A stretch of DNA of 64,000 nucleotides. Source: Gemmatimonadota bacterium. GTDB lineage: Bacteria; Gemmatimonadota; Gemmatimonadetes; Longimicrobiales; Gaopeijiaceae. Below, piece after piece: positions 26,803 through 36,413 of the stretch (its first letter is position 1; every line of letters begins with the position of its first letter). The notes under the pieces were generated by a model that was not told where the DNA came from, searched no databases, and saw only the letters and a program-made list of their open reading frames with translations. The position numbers and the translations under genes were made by a program. The stretch is taken from NCBI GenBank assembly GCA_007121555.1, contig SKKH01000012.1:1-64000 (forward strand), given 5' to 3'.

Positions 26803-27016
26803 TTGACGTCTACCCCCGGGCGTCGGGTCAGGTTCGACCCCTGGACGACGGGCCTGGAGGAGGAGTCCGGTCGGGCGACACGTTGGGGACCCCTTGGGTG
26901 TAGGAGCCCGATATCATACCACGCCGGTGCGGGCCGAGACATGCCCCCGAGACATGGCCAGGGTTCGATCGCCTCGCCGAATCCATACCTTCTCCCACAT
27001 CATCACCGAGTTCCCG

Positions 27017-28498
27017 ATGCGACGACGTGCACTTCCATCTCTTCTCGCCCTCCTCCTGTTTCTCCCTGCGATGGGGACGGCTCAGGAGAGCCTTTCATCG
27101 GTTCCCCTGGGCGAGTTTGCAGACCGCCGGGCCAGTCTTGCTTCGGCCGTCGGAGACGGGTGGATCCTGACCATGGGAAGCGCAGCTCCTCCGCAGGATT
27201 ACATTCCCTTCCATCAGAATTCCCCCTTCCGGTATCTCACCGGGTTCACCGAGCCGGACGCGGCCCTCCTCCTCCGGACCGAAGACGGCCAGGTGACATG
27301 GGAGACGCTCTTCGTGCTTCCTCGAGATCCGGCGACCGAAACCTGGGAGGGGTACCGAGTCGGGCCCGACCACGTCGAGGAGATGACTGGACTTCCGGGG
27401 CGAAGCATCGACGAGATGGCGCACGTGATGGACTCGATCCTGGACGCCGACGGGGTGGAGCGCCTCCACGTGGTCGGCGCGTACAATCCGGGAGCGACGG
27501 TCCGCAACGATGTGACGCAGAGGATCGATGGGCTGCTGGGAGATCGGAGCGGTGTAGAGGTGGTCTCGGCCAACAGCCATGTGAACCTCCTGCGAGGAGT
27601 GAAGTCGGAGGCCGAGGCCGAGCTTCTCCGGCGCTCCATCGAGATCACGACCGAGGGCCATCGTGCGGCGGCCCGAGCCATCCAGATCTGGCGAAATGAG
27701 TTCGAGATCCAGGCCCTCGTCGAATACATCTTCCGACGAAACGGGTCGGAGCGCCCCGCCTTCGCCAGCATCGTCGGGTCCGGGCCCAACTCCACCATCC
27801 TCCACTACAACGCCAACGACCGGTTCATGGAGGACGGCGAGATGGTGCTCATCGACATCGGGGCCAGCTATGGAGGCTACGCCGCCGACGTGACCCGGAC
27901 CTATCCGGTGAACGGGCGATTCAGCGATGCCCAGCGGGAGATCTACCAGCTCGTTCTGGATGCGCAGCTGGCCGCCGAGGAGCTGGCGGCTCCCGGAGTC
28001 ACGGTGGGTCAGCTGAATCAGGCGGCGAACCGGGTCCTGGCCGAAGGGCTCACCGAGCTGGGGCTCATCCAGGCCCCTGACGCCACCTTCGAGGACGAGC
28101 AGGGACGCCAGGTACCCCAGCTCCGACTCTTCTACATGCACGGGCTCGGGCACGGAATCGGTCTGGACGTCCATGACCCCTGGCCCAGCACCCTGGAGGC
28201 GGGGACGGCCTTCACCATCGAGCCGGGGGTATACGTGCGACCCAATCTCTTCGACGAAGTGATCCCCGACACCGAGGCCAACCGGGAGTTGATGGCGGCG
28301 ATACGCCCGGCCTTCGAGAGGTACGTGAACATCGGGGTCCGGATCGAAGACGACTACGTGGTGACCGAAGACGGTGTCGAGTGGCTTTCTCCGGCGCCCC
28401 GGACCATCGAGGCGGTGGAGGCCCTCATGTCCGAGTCCATCGAACTCGACGGGGAGCGGCGGGATGAGTGGGTGGAGTGGTACCGGGAGATGAGGTAG
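27017..28498 (+). CDS. Exported M24 family Xaa-Pro aminopeptidase (PepP-like)
   Basis: 493 aa from ATG 27017 (MRRRALPS), whose hydrophobic start ends near GTAQE as a signal peptide; upstream codons are open but lack features. N-terminal AMP_N domain (FADRRASLASAVGDGWILTM), then the pita-bread fold with the five metal ligands in LIDIGASYGGYAADVTRT, MHGLGHGIGLDVHD, FTIEPGVYV and VRIEDDYVVTEDG. It removes N-terminal residues preceding proline. A secreted PepP is common in peptide-scavenging bacteria. Confidence 0.9.
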   Translation: MRRRALPSLLALLLFLPAMGTAQESLSSVPLGEFADRRASLASAVGDGWILTMGSAAPPQDYIPFHQNSPFRYLTGFTEPDAALLLRTEDGQVTWETLFVLPRDPATETWEGYRVGPDHVEEMTGLPGRSIDEMAHVMDSILDADGVERLHVVGAYNPGATVRNDVTQRIDGLLGDRSGVEVVSANSHVNLLRGVKSEAEAELLRRSIEITTEGHRAAARAIQIWRNEFEIQALVEYIFRRNGSERPAFASIVGSGPNSTILHYNANDRFMEDGEMVLIDIGASYGGYAADVTRTYPVNGRFSDAQREIYQLVLDAQLAAEELAAPGVTVGQLNQAANRVLAEGLTELGLIQAPDATFEDEQGRQVPQLRLFYMHGLGHGIGLDVHDPWPSTLEAGTAFTIEPGVYVRPNLFDEVIPDTEANRELMAAIRPAFERYVNIGVRIEDDYVVTEDGVEWLSPAPRTIEAVEALMSESIELDGERRDEWVEWYREMR

Positions 28499-29877
28499 CG
28501 GGCAGCGGCAGCGCCGCCGCCTCTCCGGATCCGAACCGGCCCCCCCCTGAGCGGGAGCAGGACCTGGGGGAGGGGGGCGAGGCGACCGCCGCGATCCCCG
28601 TCGTCCGTCGCCTGGCCGGGATCGGAGTGGGGCTGGGCGCGGTGGGGTTCCTCCTGTGGCTGCGAGGCCAACCCGGGCTCGCGGAGGCGCTCTACGGCTC
28701 GGGTCCCCTGGCGGTGCTGCCCCGCTGGCTCTCGCAGGCCACGGGTGTGGTTCCGGTCTCCCTGGCGGAGTTGTTCGTGGTGGCGGTGCTGGGTCGTCAG
28801 ATGCTCGGGGTGACCCGTGGGATCCGCACCGCGTCGAGGCCGCTGCACCGGGCGACGCCGGGGCTGCTCCTTCGTGGGGCGCTCCGTCTGGGCCAGGACG
28901 CGGGGGTCCTTCTGGCCCTCTTCGCCCTCCTCTGGGGCGGCCAGTACGCCCGCCCCGGCCTGGAGGCCCGCCTGGGTCTCGCGGATCCCGGGAGAGTGGA
29001 GGTGACGGAGCTCGAGGGGCTGGCCCGCATGGCGGTGGAAGAAGCAAACCGCTACTACGAGGAGATCCACGGCTCCGAAGATTCTGGTCGACCCACCCCG
29101 AGGGCGGGAGGTGACGAGCTTCGTCCCGAACTCGACGCGGCCTGGTCCGCGGTCGCATTGCGTCATGGTTTCCCGGATCGAGCGGCTCAGCCCCATGGAC
29201 CGGCCAAGGGATTTCTTCTGACTCCCCTCATGCGCCCCTTCGGCGTCGCAGGAATGTACTTTCCGTTCACGGGTGAGGCACTCCTGCTCGCCGATCTTCC
29301 AGGCGTACTGTTTCCCAAGGAGAAGGCCCACGAGATGGCCCACCAGCGGGGTTTCGCGTCGGAGTCCGACGCAAACGCCCTCGCCTTCCTTGTGGCACGG
29401 GAGGCCGACGATCCCCGAATCCGCTACAGCGCCTATGTGTTTCTCCAGAACCAACTCCTGGGCACGTTGGTCCCACTGGACCCTGAACGGGCCCGGGCGG
29501 TGATGGAGGAGCGCGCGCCCGGCGTGGTGCGCGACCTGGAGGACCGGGCTCGATACTGGGCGGTGGCCAGAGGATGGACCCGCTGGGTGGGCCTGAGCCT
29601 GAACGACCTGATGCTCCGGGCCCACGGGGTGCCCGAAGGGGTGGCGAGCTACCAGGGAAGCGTCCGGGTCTTCGTGGCGCTGGCACGGGCGCAGGGACCC
29701 GATGGGCTTCGGCCCCCTTCCCGGGGTCCGATTTCACCCCACTCCCGGCGTTCCCCGACGGCGGTGCCTCCCGCTTCTTCAGCGGGCTTCTTGAATTGGA
29801 GTGGCGAATGGGGGAGATTGGAGGGCTTTCGCCTGGGATCCTCCACACCCAATCAAACCCCTCGCCCTCCAGGATGA
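28468..29877 (+). CDS. DUF3810 family membrane protein, putative zinc peptidase
   Basis: 469 aa from GTG 28468, overlapping the M24 gene stop. The first 230 residues include hydrophobic helices; the middle contains KEKAHEMAHQRGFASESDANA, an HExxH zinc motif with downstream acidic residue as in DUF3810. RIRYSAYVFLQNQLL and the DRARYWAVARGW helix follow. About 65 Pro/Ser-rich residues close the protein and end overlapping the next gene's ATG (ATGA). Family known; substrate unknown. Likely in one transcript with the haem gene downstream. Confidence 0.75.
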   Translation: MGGVVPGDEVAGSGSAAASPDPNRPPPEREQDLGEGGEATAAIPVVRRLAGIGVGLGAVGFLLWLRGQPGLAEALYGSGPLAVLPRWLSQATGVVPVSLAELFVVAVLGRQMLGVTRGIRTASRPLHRATPGLLLRGALRLGQDAGVLLALFALLWGGQYARPGLEARLGLADPGRVEVTELEGLARMAVEEANRYYEEIHGSEDSGRPTPRAGGDELRPELDAAWSAVALRHGFPDRAAQPHGPAKGFLLTPLMRPFGVAGMYFPFTGEALLLADLPGVLFPKEKAHEMAHQRGFASESDANALAFLVAREADDPRIRYSAYVFLQNQLLGTLVPLDPERARAVMEERAPGVVRDLEDRARYWAVARGWTRWVGLSLNDLMLRAHGVPEGVASYQGSVRVFVALARAQGPDGLRPPSRGPISPHSRRSPTAVPPASSAGFLNWSGEWGRLEGFRLGSSTPNQTPRPPG

Positions 29878-31139
29878 TCGGAATCGTCGGAGCCGGCATC
29901 ACCGGCCTCACTCTCAGCTCCTATCTGGAGGAGCGGGGAGAGGAGCACCTGGTCCTGGAGGCCACGGAGCGGCCGGGGGGGGTGATTCGGACCACCGAGG
30001 TGGAGGGCCGAATCCTGGACCATGGTCCGCAGCGAACCCGGGTGACCCCCGAGATCTCCCTTCAGTTGGAGCAGCTCGGGCTCGAGTCCGAGCTGATCAC
30101 GGTGCCCCCCGACCACCCCCTCTTCGTGTGCCGTGGGGGAGAACTACGCCTGGTGCCCTTCACTCCGGCGGGGCTCTTCCGGACGAATCTCCTCTCCTGG
30201 CCCGGAAAGCTCAGGGTGTTCCTGGAGCCCCTGACCGCGCGCTGGATGGAGGACGAGACCGTTGGGGCGTTCCTGACCCGCAAGTTCGGGGCGGAGGCCT
30301 ACGAGAACCTCATGGGCCCCCTCTTCGGTGGCTTGTATGGTTCGGACCCGGGAGAGATGTACGTTCGCCATTCCCTGGCTGGGACCATGGAGGGACTCGG
30401 GGTCTCCAGGAGCATCCTCTGGCGATTCCTCCAGGGGTCCTTCAACCGATCGTCGGCCCCGGCCGCCATCTCCTTCCGCGGTGGGATGGAAACCTGGATC
30501 CGGGCTCTCCACGAATCGGTGAAGGACAGGGTTCGCCTCTCCACTCCGGTGGAGGCCCTGGAGCCGGGGTCGGATGGACGGGGGTGGAGACTCCTCCTGG
30601 GCGATGACAGCCTGGAGGTGGACGAGCTGGTGTTCACACTCCCAGCCGACGCCGCGTCCGAACTTCTGCTTCCCGTCGCCCCGGAGCTCGGTGCTCGGCT
30701 CCGGATGCTCCGGTACAATTCGCTGGCCCTGGTCCACCTGGCCGGTGAAACCGGGCTACACGGGCTCGGATATCAGGTGTCGTATGGAGAGAACCTTCGC
30801 ACTCGGGGGGTCACCTGGAACGCCTCGGCTCTGGCTCGAAACGGGGTCTATACCGCCTTTCTGGGCGGCGCTCGCGATCCTGGCCTCCTGGAGCTGAGCG
30901 ATCAGGAGATCGGGGAGATCGCTCGACGGGAGTTCGGTCAGGTGACGGGGGCCGAGACCCGCGTGCTCAGTGTGAGTCGGACCCGGGTCCCCTCCTGGGA
31001 CCGGAGTTGGACGGTCCTCGAAGGGATTCGTGTTCCCCGGGGGATCCACCTCTGCTCCAACTATGAATCCAGGGTGGGGATTCCGGGGAGGATCTCCCGG
31101 GCCAGGGCCATGGCCGAGGAGCTGGCCTCCCCGGAGTAG
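29874..31139 (+). CDS. hemG: Oxygen-dependent protoporphyrinogen oxidase (HemY type)
   Basis: 421 aa FAD enzyme. The nucleotide-binding start IVGAGITGLTLSSYLEERG, the LEATERPGGVIRTTE segment, and the C-terminal LCSNYESRVGIPGRI fit the HemY-type protoporphyrinogen IX (or coproporphyrinogen III) oxidase. It converts the porphyrinogen to porphyrin before ferrochelatase. Start ATG overlaps the DUF3810 stop by 4 bp. Convergent with hemH, 24 bp away, so haem genes lie on both strands here. The symbol hemY is also used. Confidence 0.85.
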   Translation: MIGIVGAGITGLTLSSYLEERGEEHLVLEATERPGGVIRTTEVEGRILDHGPQRTRVTPEISLQLEQLGLESELITVPPDHPLFVCRGGELRLVPFTPAGLFRTNLLSWPGKLRVFLEPLTARWMEDETVGAFLTRKFGAEAYENLMGPLFGGLYGSDPGEMYVRHSLAGTMEGLGVSRSILWRFLQGSFNRSSAPAAISFRGGMETWIRALHESVKDRVRLSTPVEALEPGSDGRGWRLLLGDDSLEVDELVFTLPADAASELLLPVAPELGARLRMLRYNSLALVHLAGETGLHGLGYQVSYGENLRTRGVTWNASALARNGVYTAFLGGARDPGLLELSDQEIGEIARREFGQVTGAETRVLSVSRTRVPSWDRSWTVLEGIRVPRGIHLCSNYESRVGIPGRISRARAMAEELASPE

Positions 31140-31163
31140 GCGCTGCGCGGGGGTCTCCAGGAG

Positions 31164-32252
31164 TCAGCTGGCCACGGCCGCAGGCCGGGGCGCAGCTTCT
31201 TCCCTGGGCCGTGAGTTGAGGCAGACGGTGCCCTCGGCTGGGCGGCACCTGCAGGCGCCGTACCTCAGACCGATGGGGCTGTCTTTTCCGGTGAGGAAGG
31301 GTTCCATGAGATCGGCCAGCACCACGGCGAATCGAGGGTCCGCGTGGGGCACTGGGACCCGGTGGAAGGTGAGGCCCCGCCCTTCCGCTTCCTCCCTCAG
31401 TTCATGATCCAGCTCCGCGAGGGTCTCCGACTGTTCGTGCATGAAGGAGACCGGATCGACCACCACGGTCTGCGCCTCCACCGTCCGGATGACTTCCTCC
31501 ACGTCGGGCTGAGTCCACTCCACGCCCCGGTTCGAGTGGTTCTGGAATCCGAGCTCGTACGTCCGAACCCCCACCATTTCGGCCACCTCCCGGCAGAACT
31601 CCTCCACGTAGCGACCGTATCCGCTTCCGTCCCGAAGGTACTTGACGGGCGTTCCGTGGGCCGAGAAGACCAGTCGGCAGGACGGGTCGTTCAGGTCCAG
31701 ACCGTGTTCCCGGACCACGGCCCGGAGGGCGTCGGCTCGAAGCTCCAGATAGCCGGGATGCCGGTGCCATCCGGTGATCCCCTCGAACCGGACCTGGTGC
31801 CACTTCAGCGCTCGGATCGCCGTCTGGATGTCGTTCAGTGATGCCACGTTGGTGGAGTGGCCGCAGAGCGGATAGGCCGGAAGGCCGATGAGATGTTCGA
31901 TTCCGTCGTCCTGGGCCTGTTCCACCATCTGGGCGATGAGGGGCTCCGTATACTGAAAGGCCGAATAGACCTCGACCTCGTGGCCTCGACGCTCCAGCTC
32001 CGCCGCCAGCGCCCGGGCCTGGGCGTGGGCCTGCTCGTTCAGGGGCGAGCCTCCGATCTCCTCGTACTCGGCAATGAGCCCGGGCGCACGCCGCTCGGCC
32101 AATTCCCGGCTCCGCTCCCTCCGGGCCCGCTCGGTGGGCTGGTCCTCGAGGGACGCGTTCGTATAGAAGATTCGCTCGAGGAAGGGCACCACATACTCGA
32201 GGGTGGGCTCTTCAGGCTCACCGAAGTTCAGAACGAGGATACCTGCCTTCAT
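31164..32252 (-). CDS. hemH: Ferrochelatase
   Basis: 362 aa. Conserved porphyrin and metal site elements: FSAHGTPVKYLRDG (His199), ELGFQNHSNRGVEWTQPD and VDPVSFMHEQSETLAELD. It inserts iron into the porphyrin. The C-terminus carries C334-x-C336-x7-C344 (YGACRCRPAEGTVC), suggestive of an iron-sulfur site like those in some other ferrochelatases, although the spacing differs. It starts 46 bp after the hemE stop: a hemE-hemH unit. Confidence 0.95.
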   Translation of the reverse strand: MKAGILVLNFGEPEEPTLEYVVPFLERIFYTNASLEDQPTERARRERSRELAERRAPGLIAEYEEIGGSPLNEQAHAQARALAAELERRGHEVEVYSAFQYTEPLIAQMVEQAQDDGIEHLIGLPAYPLCGHSTNVASLNDIQTAIRALKWHQVRFEGITGWHRHPGYLELRADALRAVVREHGLDLNDPSCRLVFSAHGTPVKYLRDGSGYGRYVEEFCREVAEMVGVRTYELGFQNHSNRGVEWTQPDVEEVIRTVEAQTVVVDPVSFMHEQSETLAELDHELREEAEGRGLTFHRVPVPHADPRFAVVLADLMEPFLTGKDSPIGLRYGACRCRPAEGTVCLNSRPREEAAPRPAAVAS

Positions 32253-32298
32253 ATCGATCTCCCGGGTGCGGGGCTGGGCGACTCCGTGGACCGGGAAC

Positions 32299-33345
32299 TC
32301 AGCCGGGGCCTTCCCCTCTCAGCTTCTCCAGGTCCACCGAGTGGACGTAGTCGACCACCGCCCTTACCACATTGTGGTCGGTCTGGGGAAGTAGGCCGTG
32401 TCCCACATTGAAGATGTGACCCGGTCGACCCCCGACCGCACGCAGAACTTCGGCGGTTCGGGCAATGGCAACGTCGGTACCCGCCAGGAGGGAAACGGGG
32501 TCCAGATTTCCCTGAACTCCCCGGTCGGCGCCGACGATCTCCCAGGCCTCGTCGATCCGGACTCGCCAGTCGAGTCCGATGACGTCGCCCCCGGCCTCGG
32601 CCATCATGGGCAGGAGCGCCGGATTCCCGGTGGCGAAGTTGATGGTGGGGATGCCCTCGGCCTCGAGCCCCTCGAGGATCCGCTTCGTGTAGGGGAAGAC
32701 CGAGCGCCGGTAGTCGGCGGGATGGAGGGTTCCGGCCCACGAGTCGAAGAGCTGGATCACCGAGGCTCCGGCCTCCACCTGCGCCACCCCGAACTTGATG
32801 AGGTGCTCGGACCAGTAGGACATGAGGACGTCCCAGAGCTTCGGCTCCTTCCACATGAAGGCCTTGGTGCCCGCTCGCTCCTTGCTTCTGGGAGACTCCA
32901 CCATGTAGGTCATCAGGGTGAATGGGGCGCCGATGAACCCCAGCACCGGGATGTCCAGGCGCCTCTTCAGGATGCGAAGGGTGTCCATGACGAACTCCAG
33001 CGTCTCTCTGGGCTCGAAAGGCTCCAGGGACCGAATCCTGTCCTCGGTGTCGTAGGGATGGGGAAGGACCGGCCCCAACCCCTTCTCGATGGTTACGTCC
33101 AACCCCGCGCCCACGAAGATGGTGGAGATGTCGGCGTAGAGGACGGCGCCGTCCACGGGAAAATACTCCAGGGGAAGCATGGTGATCTCGGCGCTGAGGG
33201 CCGGATCCCGGGTCACCTCCAGGAGATCCCGGTCTCCCTTGAGCTCATGATATTTGGGAAGGGAGCGTCCGGCCTGGCGCATGAACCAGACGGGGGTGGT
33301 GTCGAGGGGCTCCCGGCGAAGGGCGCGGATGAGGCGATCGTTCAT
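32299..33345 (-). CDS. hemE: Uroporphyrinogen decarboxylase
   Basis: 348 aa from the ATG ending at 33345. Textbook motifs: PVWFMRQAGRSLPKYHEL (substrate-binding Arg), ADISTIFVGAGLDV, GFIGAPFTLMTYMVE, QLFDSWAGTL, and FNVGHGLLPQTDHNVV. It decarboxylates the four acetate side chains of uroporphyrinogen III. The open frame continues upstream in reverse over the thyX start, but that extension lacks homology. Heads the hemE-hemH unit. Confidence 0.97.
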   Translation of the reverse strand: MNDRLIRALRREPLDTTPVWFMRQAGRSLPKYHELKGDRDLLEVTRDPALSAEITMLPLEYFPVDGAVLYADISTIFVGAGLDVTIEKGLGPVLPHPYDTEDRIRSLEPFEPRETLEFVMDTLRILKRRLDIPVLGFIGAPFTLMTYMVESPRSKERAGTKAFMWKEPKLWDVLMSYWSEHLIKFGVAQVEAGASVIQLFDSWAGTLHPADYRRSVFPYTKRILEGLEAEGIPTINFATGNPALLPMMAEAGGDVIGLDWRVRIDEAWEIVGADRGVQGNLDPVSLLAGTDVAIARTAEVLRAVGGRPGHIFNVGHGLLPQTDHNVVRAVVDYVHSVDLEKLRGEGPG

Positions 33346-33553
33346 GGCGGGCTGGGGCTCACGGAATAGGGGCTCTGAGTCGGACGAACGGACCGAATGT
33401 ATCATCCAATCGCGTCCTGCGTCATCCCGGCCCCGCCCGGACCCGGACCCCGGCGTCGAGGCGGTTGCCCCTCCGGTCCCCGGGGCTTTTATTCGAACTC
33501 GCCGGAGTCGTCGGTGACCCCTCCACCCCTTCCTCCAACCCCCGCCCTCCCCA

Positions 33554-34624
33554 ATGGAGACGAAGCGACCCACCAGCCCCCGGGCCGAAGAGATCCTCGG
33601 CGGCTACTTTCCCGTTCTGGACCACGGGTTCGTATCGCTCGTGGACTACATGGGGACCGATGAGGACATCGAGCGAGCCGCACGGGTGAGCTACGGGTAC
33701 GGCACCCGAAAGCGGTCGGCCACCCGCGGTCTCATCCGGTACCTGCGCCGTCACCGCCATACCACGCCCTCCGAGATGGTGGAGTTCAAGTTTCACTGCG
33801 CCATGCCCATGTTCGTGGCTCGGCAGTGGATCCGGCATCGCACGGCCTCCGTCAACGAGTACAGCGGACGCTATTCGCTGATGCCCCTCCTCTTCTATGC
33901 GCCCGATGCGGAGGACTTCGCCCTTCAGAGCGAGTCCAACAAACAGGGCCGGAGGGAAGGCGCGGCGGCACAGGCGCTGTGGGAGCGGGCCGACCAGCGC
34001 TGGGCCCGGGGACGAAAGGAGGCTGCGGAAACGTACGAATGGCTCCTGGGGGAGGATGTGGCCCGGGAGCTGGCTCGTATCGACCTGCCCCTGTCCACCT
34101 ATACCCAGTGGTACTGGAAGATCGACCTTCACAACCTTCTCCACTTCCTCACCCTTCGGGTGGATCCCCACGCCCAGTGGGAGATTCGGGCCTACGCCGA
34201 GGTCATGGCCGGGATGGTGCAGCGGGTGGCGCCCCTCTCCTATGAGGCCTGGGTGGACTACGATCTGTTGGGATCTCCCATGAGTCGGGGGGAGCTCGAG
34301 GCGCTGGCTCGGCTTCTGCAGCCGGATGACGGGGGTGGGGTTGGGGCTCGGGCCGGAGCCGAGACCGTGGGTCCGGAGACCTTGGCGGAGATGGGGCTTT
34401 CGCCCCGGGAGATCCGGGAATTCCAGGCGAAGCTCGACCCCCCTCCTCGTCCCGATTTCGTTCTCGACCTGGCGGACATGCGTCCCGCCGAGGAAGTGGC
34501 GGCCCGGATGGCCGAGGCCGTTCCAGGATCCGAAAGATCAGGCTCGGAGGAGAAGGGTGCCGGCGGGGAGGAGAGTGGACCCACCCGGGCAGCCGAGTCG
34601 GCCACCGCTCGAGGAGAGCGGTGA
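33554..34624 (+). CDS. thyX: Flavin-dependent thymidylate synthase
   Basis: 356 aa, with the ThyX motif RHRTASVNEYSGRY (94-107) and the downstream DLHNLLHFLTLRVDPHAQWE. It makes dTMP from dUMP with FAD and methylene-tetrahydrofolate. A C-terminal tail of about 100 residues, rich in Gly/Glu/Ala, goes beyond the usual length. Start ATG lacks a good ribosome-binding site. It shares a short intergenic stretch with the divergent hemE and overlaps the methyltransferase GTG by 4 bp (GTGA). Confidence 0.95.
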   Translation: METKRPTSPRAEEILGGYFPVLDHGFVSLVDYMGTDEDIERAARVSYGYGTRKRSATRGLIRYLRRHRHTTPSEMVEFKFHCAMPMFVARQWIRHRTASVNEYSGRYSLMPLLFYAPDAEDFALQSESNKQGRREGAAAQALWERADQRWARGRKEAAETYEWLLGEDVARELARIDLPLSTYTQWYWKIDLHNLLHFLTLRVDPHAQWEIRAYAEVMAGMVQRVAPLSYEAWVDYDLLGSPMSRGELEALARLLQPDDGGGVGARAGAETVGPETLAEMGLSPREIREFQAKLDPPPRPDFVLDLADMRPAEEVAARMAEAVPGSERSGSEEKGAGGEESGPTRAAESATARGER

Positions 34625-36138
34625 GGTTTCCCCTTCGTCTGGATCGCCCGGAGGCACTTGGCGGACTTCGGGAGCTGGCGTCGACCACGGACTTTTCCGA
34701 GCGAGGAGTGTGCGATCGGCTGGGACTCCCGTCCATCTACGACTTTCAGACGCTCAGGGCAGGGCGTGAGGGCAGCGCCGACGTTGCCGACGGACTGGAT
34801 CTCCTGATCCGCCTCTTCATGGACGGAGAGGGCGTGAGGGCGTCCAGAATCGAAGAGCTGGGGCTTTCCGGAGGGATGCGGGCCGTCGAGGCCCTGGGGC
34901 TTCTGGGGGGGCATCCCCGGGGCCCAGGCTGGCTCGGAGCCTCGGCTCTCCTGTACCCCACCGAGTCTCTGCTCATCAGTTCGGACCTGAACGAACAGGC
35001 CCCGGGGATCTCCGAGGATGGAGGTCGGCTCAGGAGGGATTCGGTCTATCCGGCGATTACGAATGCAGCGCGAGAGTTCATGTCGGACCTACCCCTGCCC
35101 GGGGCTGGGAGGGTGCTGGACCTCTGTTCCGGGACCGGGATAGGCGCGCTCGCCCTCGCCCGTGGAGCCGAAGAGGTGTGGGCGGTGGACATCACGGAGC
35201 GATGCACCCTCTTCGCGGAGTTCAACGCCCGCCTCAACGGGGTTCACAACATCCGAATCCTCTTCGGGGACCTCTACGAGCCGCTGCACGAGAGGCAGTT
35301 CGACCTGATTGTGGCTCACCCCCCCTACGTTCCTTCGGACGCCGACGAGTTCGTTTTCCGCGACGGAGGAGCGGATGGCGAGCGAATCGTGCGGCGGATC
35401 CTGGAGGGGCTCCCCGATCATCTGGCCCCTGGAGGTCTCTTCTACGCACGGTGCATGGCTACGGATCGGGACGACGCGCCCCTCGAGCGTCGGATCCGAT
35501 CCTTCCTGGGCGCACGGGCAGAGGAGTTCGATGTGTTCGTCATTCCGTCCCGTGAGATGCGTTTGTCCGACTACCTGTCGGGCGGAGTGCGATCCGGCAG
35601 GATGGGGTTCGAGGAGGCCGAGAGCCGCAGGGTCCGCCTCGAAGAGGCCGGAGTGGAGGCGTTCGTGCATGGGACGCTTCTGGTGCAGCGTCGAGCGGTG
35701 GGACGACCCGCGGTGACGAGCCGCCGCTTCCGAGCCCCGCAGGCGGGACCGGAAGTCCTGGACTGGCTCCGTCGATGGGAGGTGGCCCGCCTGGATTCCG
35801 GATTCGGAGAGGCGGTGCTCGAGATGACTCCTCGACTGCGAGAGGGTGCCGTCCTGGAGCTGCGCTATCGCGTGGCCGGCGGCAAGCCGCTCACCGAGGG
35901 GCTGAGCGTGAGGAGCGACGGTCCCTTCCCCTCGGCCTTCTTCCTGCCCGCCGACACGGCCCACCTGCTTTCGCTCTTCGACGGCGCGACGCCGGTTCGG
36001 GAGGTGTTCCGGGAGGGCACGCACAAGGAATGGATTCCCCCGGCGACCCGGGAGGAAGAATTCGTGGGTCTGCTTGTCGCGCTGTCGGGCGGCGGTGTTC
36101 TGGAGCTGCCGGGCTTTGAGATCCCCGCAGACACCTGA
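34621..36138 (+). CDS. Class I SAM-dependent methyltransferase (PrmC/HemK-like)
   Basis: 505 aa from GTG 34621, coupled to thyX. The central domain has SAM motif I GRVLDLCSGTGIGALALARG, motif II-like VWAVDITERCTLFAEFN, and a catalytic HPPYVPSD (an NPPY variant with His for Asn) as in glutamine/adenine N-methyltransferases. An N-terminal helical domain (1-150) and C-terminal part (370-505) extend it beyond standalone PrmC. Substrate unknown. The change from N to H in the NPPY motif is worth noting because this Asn normally orients the target amide. Confidence 0.78.
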   Translation: MRFPLRLDRPEALGGLRELASTTDFSERGVCDRLGLPSIYDFQTLRAGREGSADVADGLDLLIRLFMDGEGVRASRIEELGLSGGMRAVEALGLLGGHPRGPGWLGASALLYPTESLLISSDLNEQAPGISEDGGRLRRDSVYPAITNAAREFMSDLPLPGAGRVLDLCSGTGIGALALARGAEEVWAVDITERCTLFAEFNARLNGVHNIRILFGDLYEPLHERQFDLIVAHPPYVPSDADEFVFRDGGADGERIVRRILEGLPDHLAPGGLFYARCMATDRDDAPLERRIRSFLGARAEEFDVFVIPSREMRLSDYLSGGVRSGRMGFEEAESRRVRLEEAGVEAFVHGTLLVQRRAVGRPAVTSRRFRAPQAGPEVLDWLRRWEVARLDSGFGEAVLEMTPRLREGAVLELRYRVAGGKPLTEGLSVRSDGPFPSAFFLPADTAHLLSLFDGATPVREVFREGTHKEWIPPATREEEFVGLLVALSGGGVLELPGFEIPADT

Positions 36139-36413
36139 ACTCCTCGAGGAGCCTTTCAGCCTCCTCCATGCCTTGTGTTTACAGGGCCTGGACGTTTCTG
36201 TTACCTGATGCGGACCCGGTTGGTTTCTTTGCATTTTCCGGAAGAAGTCGTGAGGCCGTGGTGCGTGGTCTGACGTTTTTCAATATCTTTTGCTCTGGCA
36301 TCTGCCACAGGGGACGCGTCCAGGATGGCGCCCGAGACCCCGGCCCGCGACCTATCCAGGCCCCCGTGAGCACCCTGCACTGACATTAGGCCGGACGACA
36401 GGAGAGGAAACAG

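Noticed and set aside
27095-29158. 687-codon minus-strand frame opposite aminopeptidase P
   Set aside because: Arg/Pro/Gly-rich antisense shadow of a gene with all metal ligands intact.
36139-36413. AT-rich intergenic stretch tested for a tRNA or small RNA
   Set aside because: No cloverleaf or strong hairpin with T-run; treated as promoter region of the Big_2 gene.
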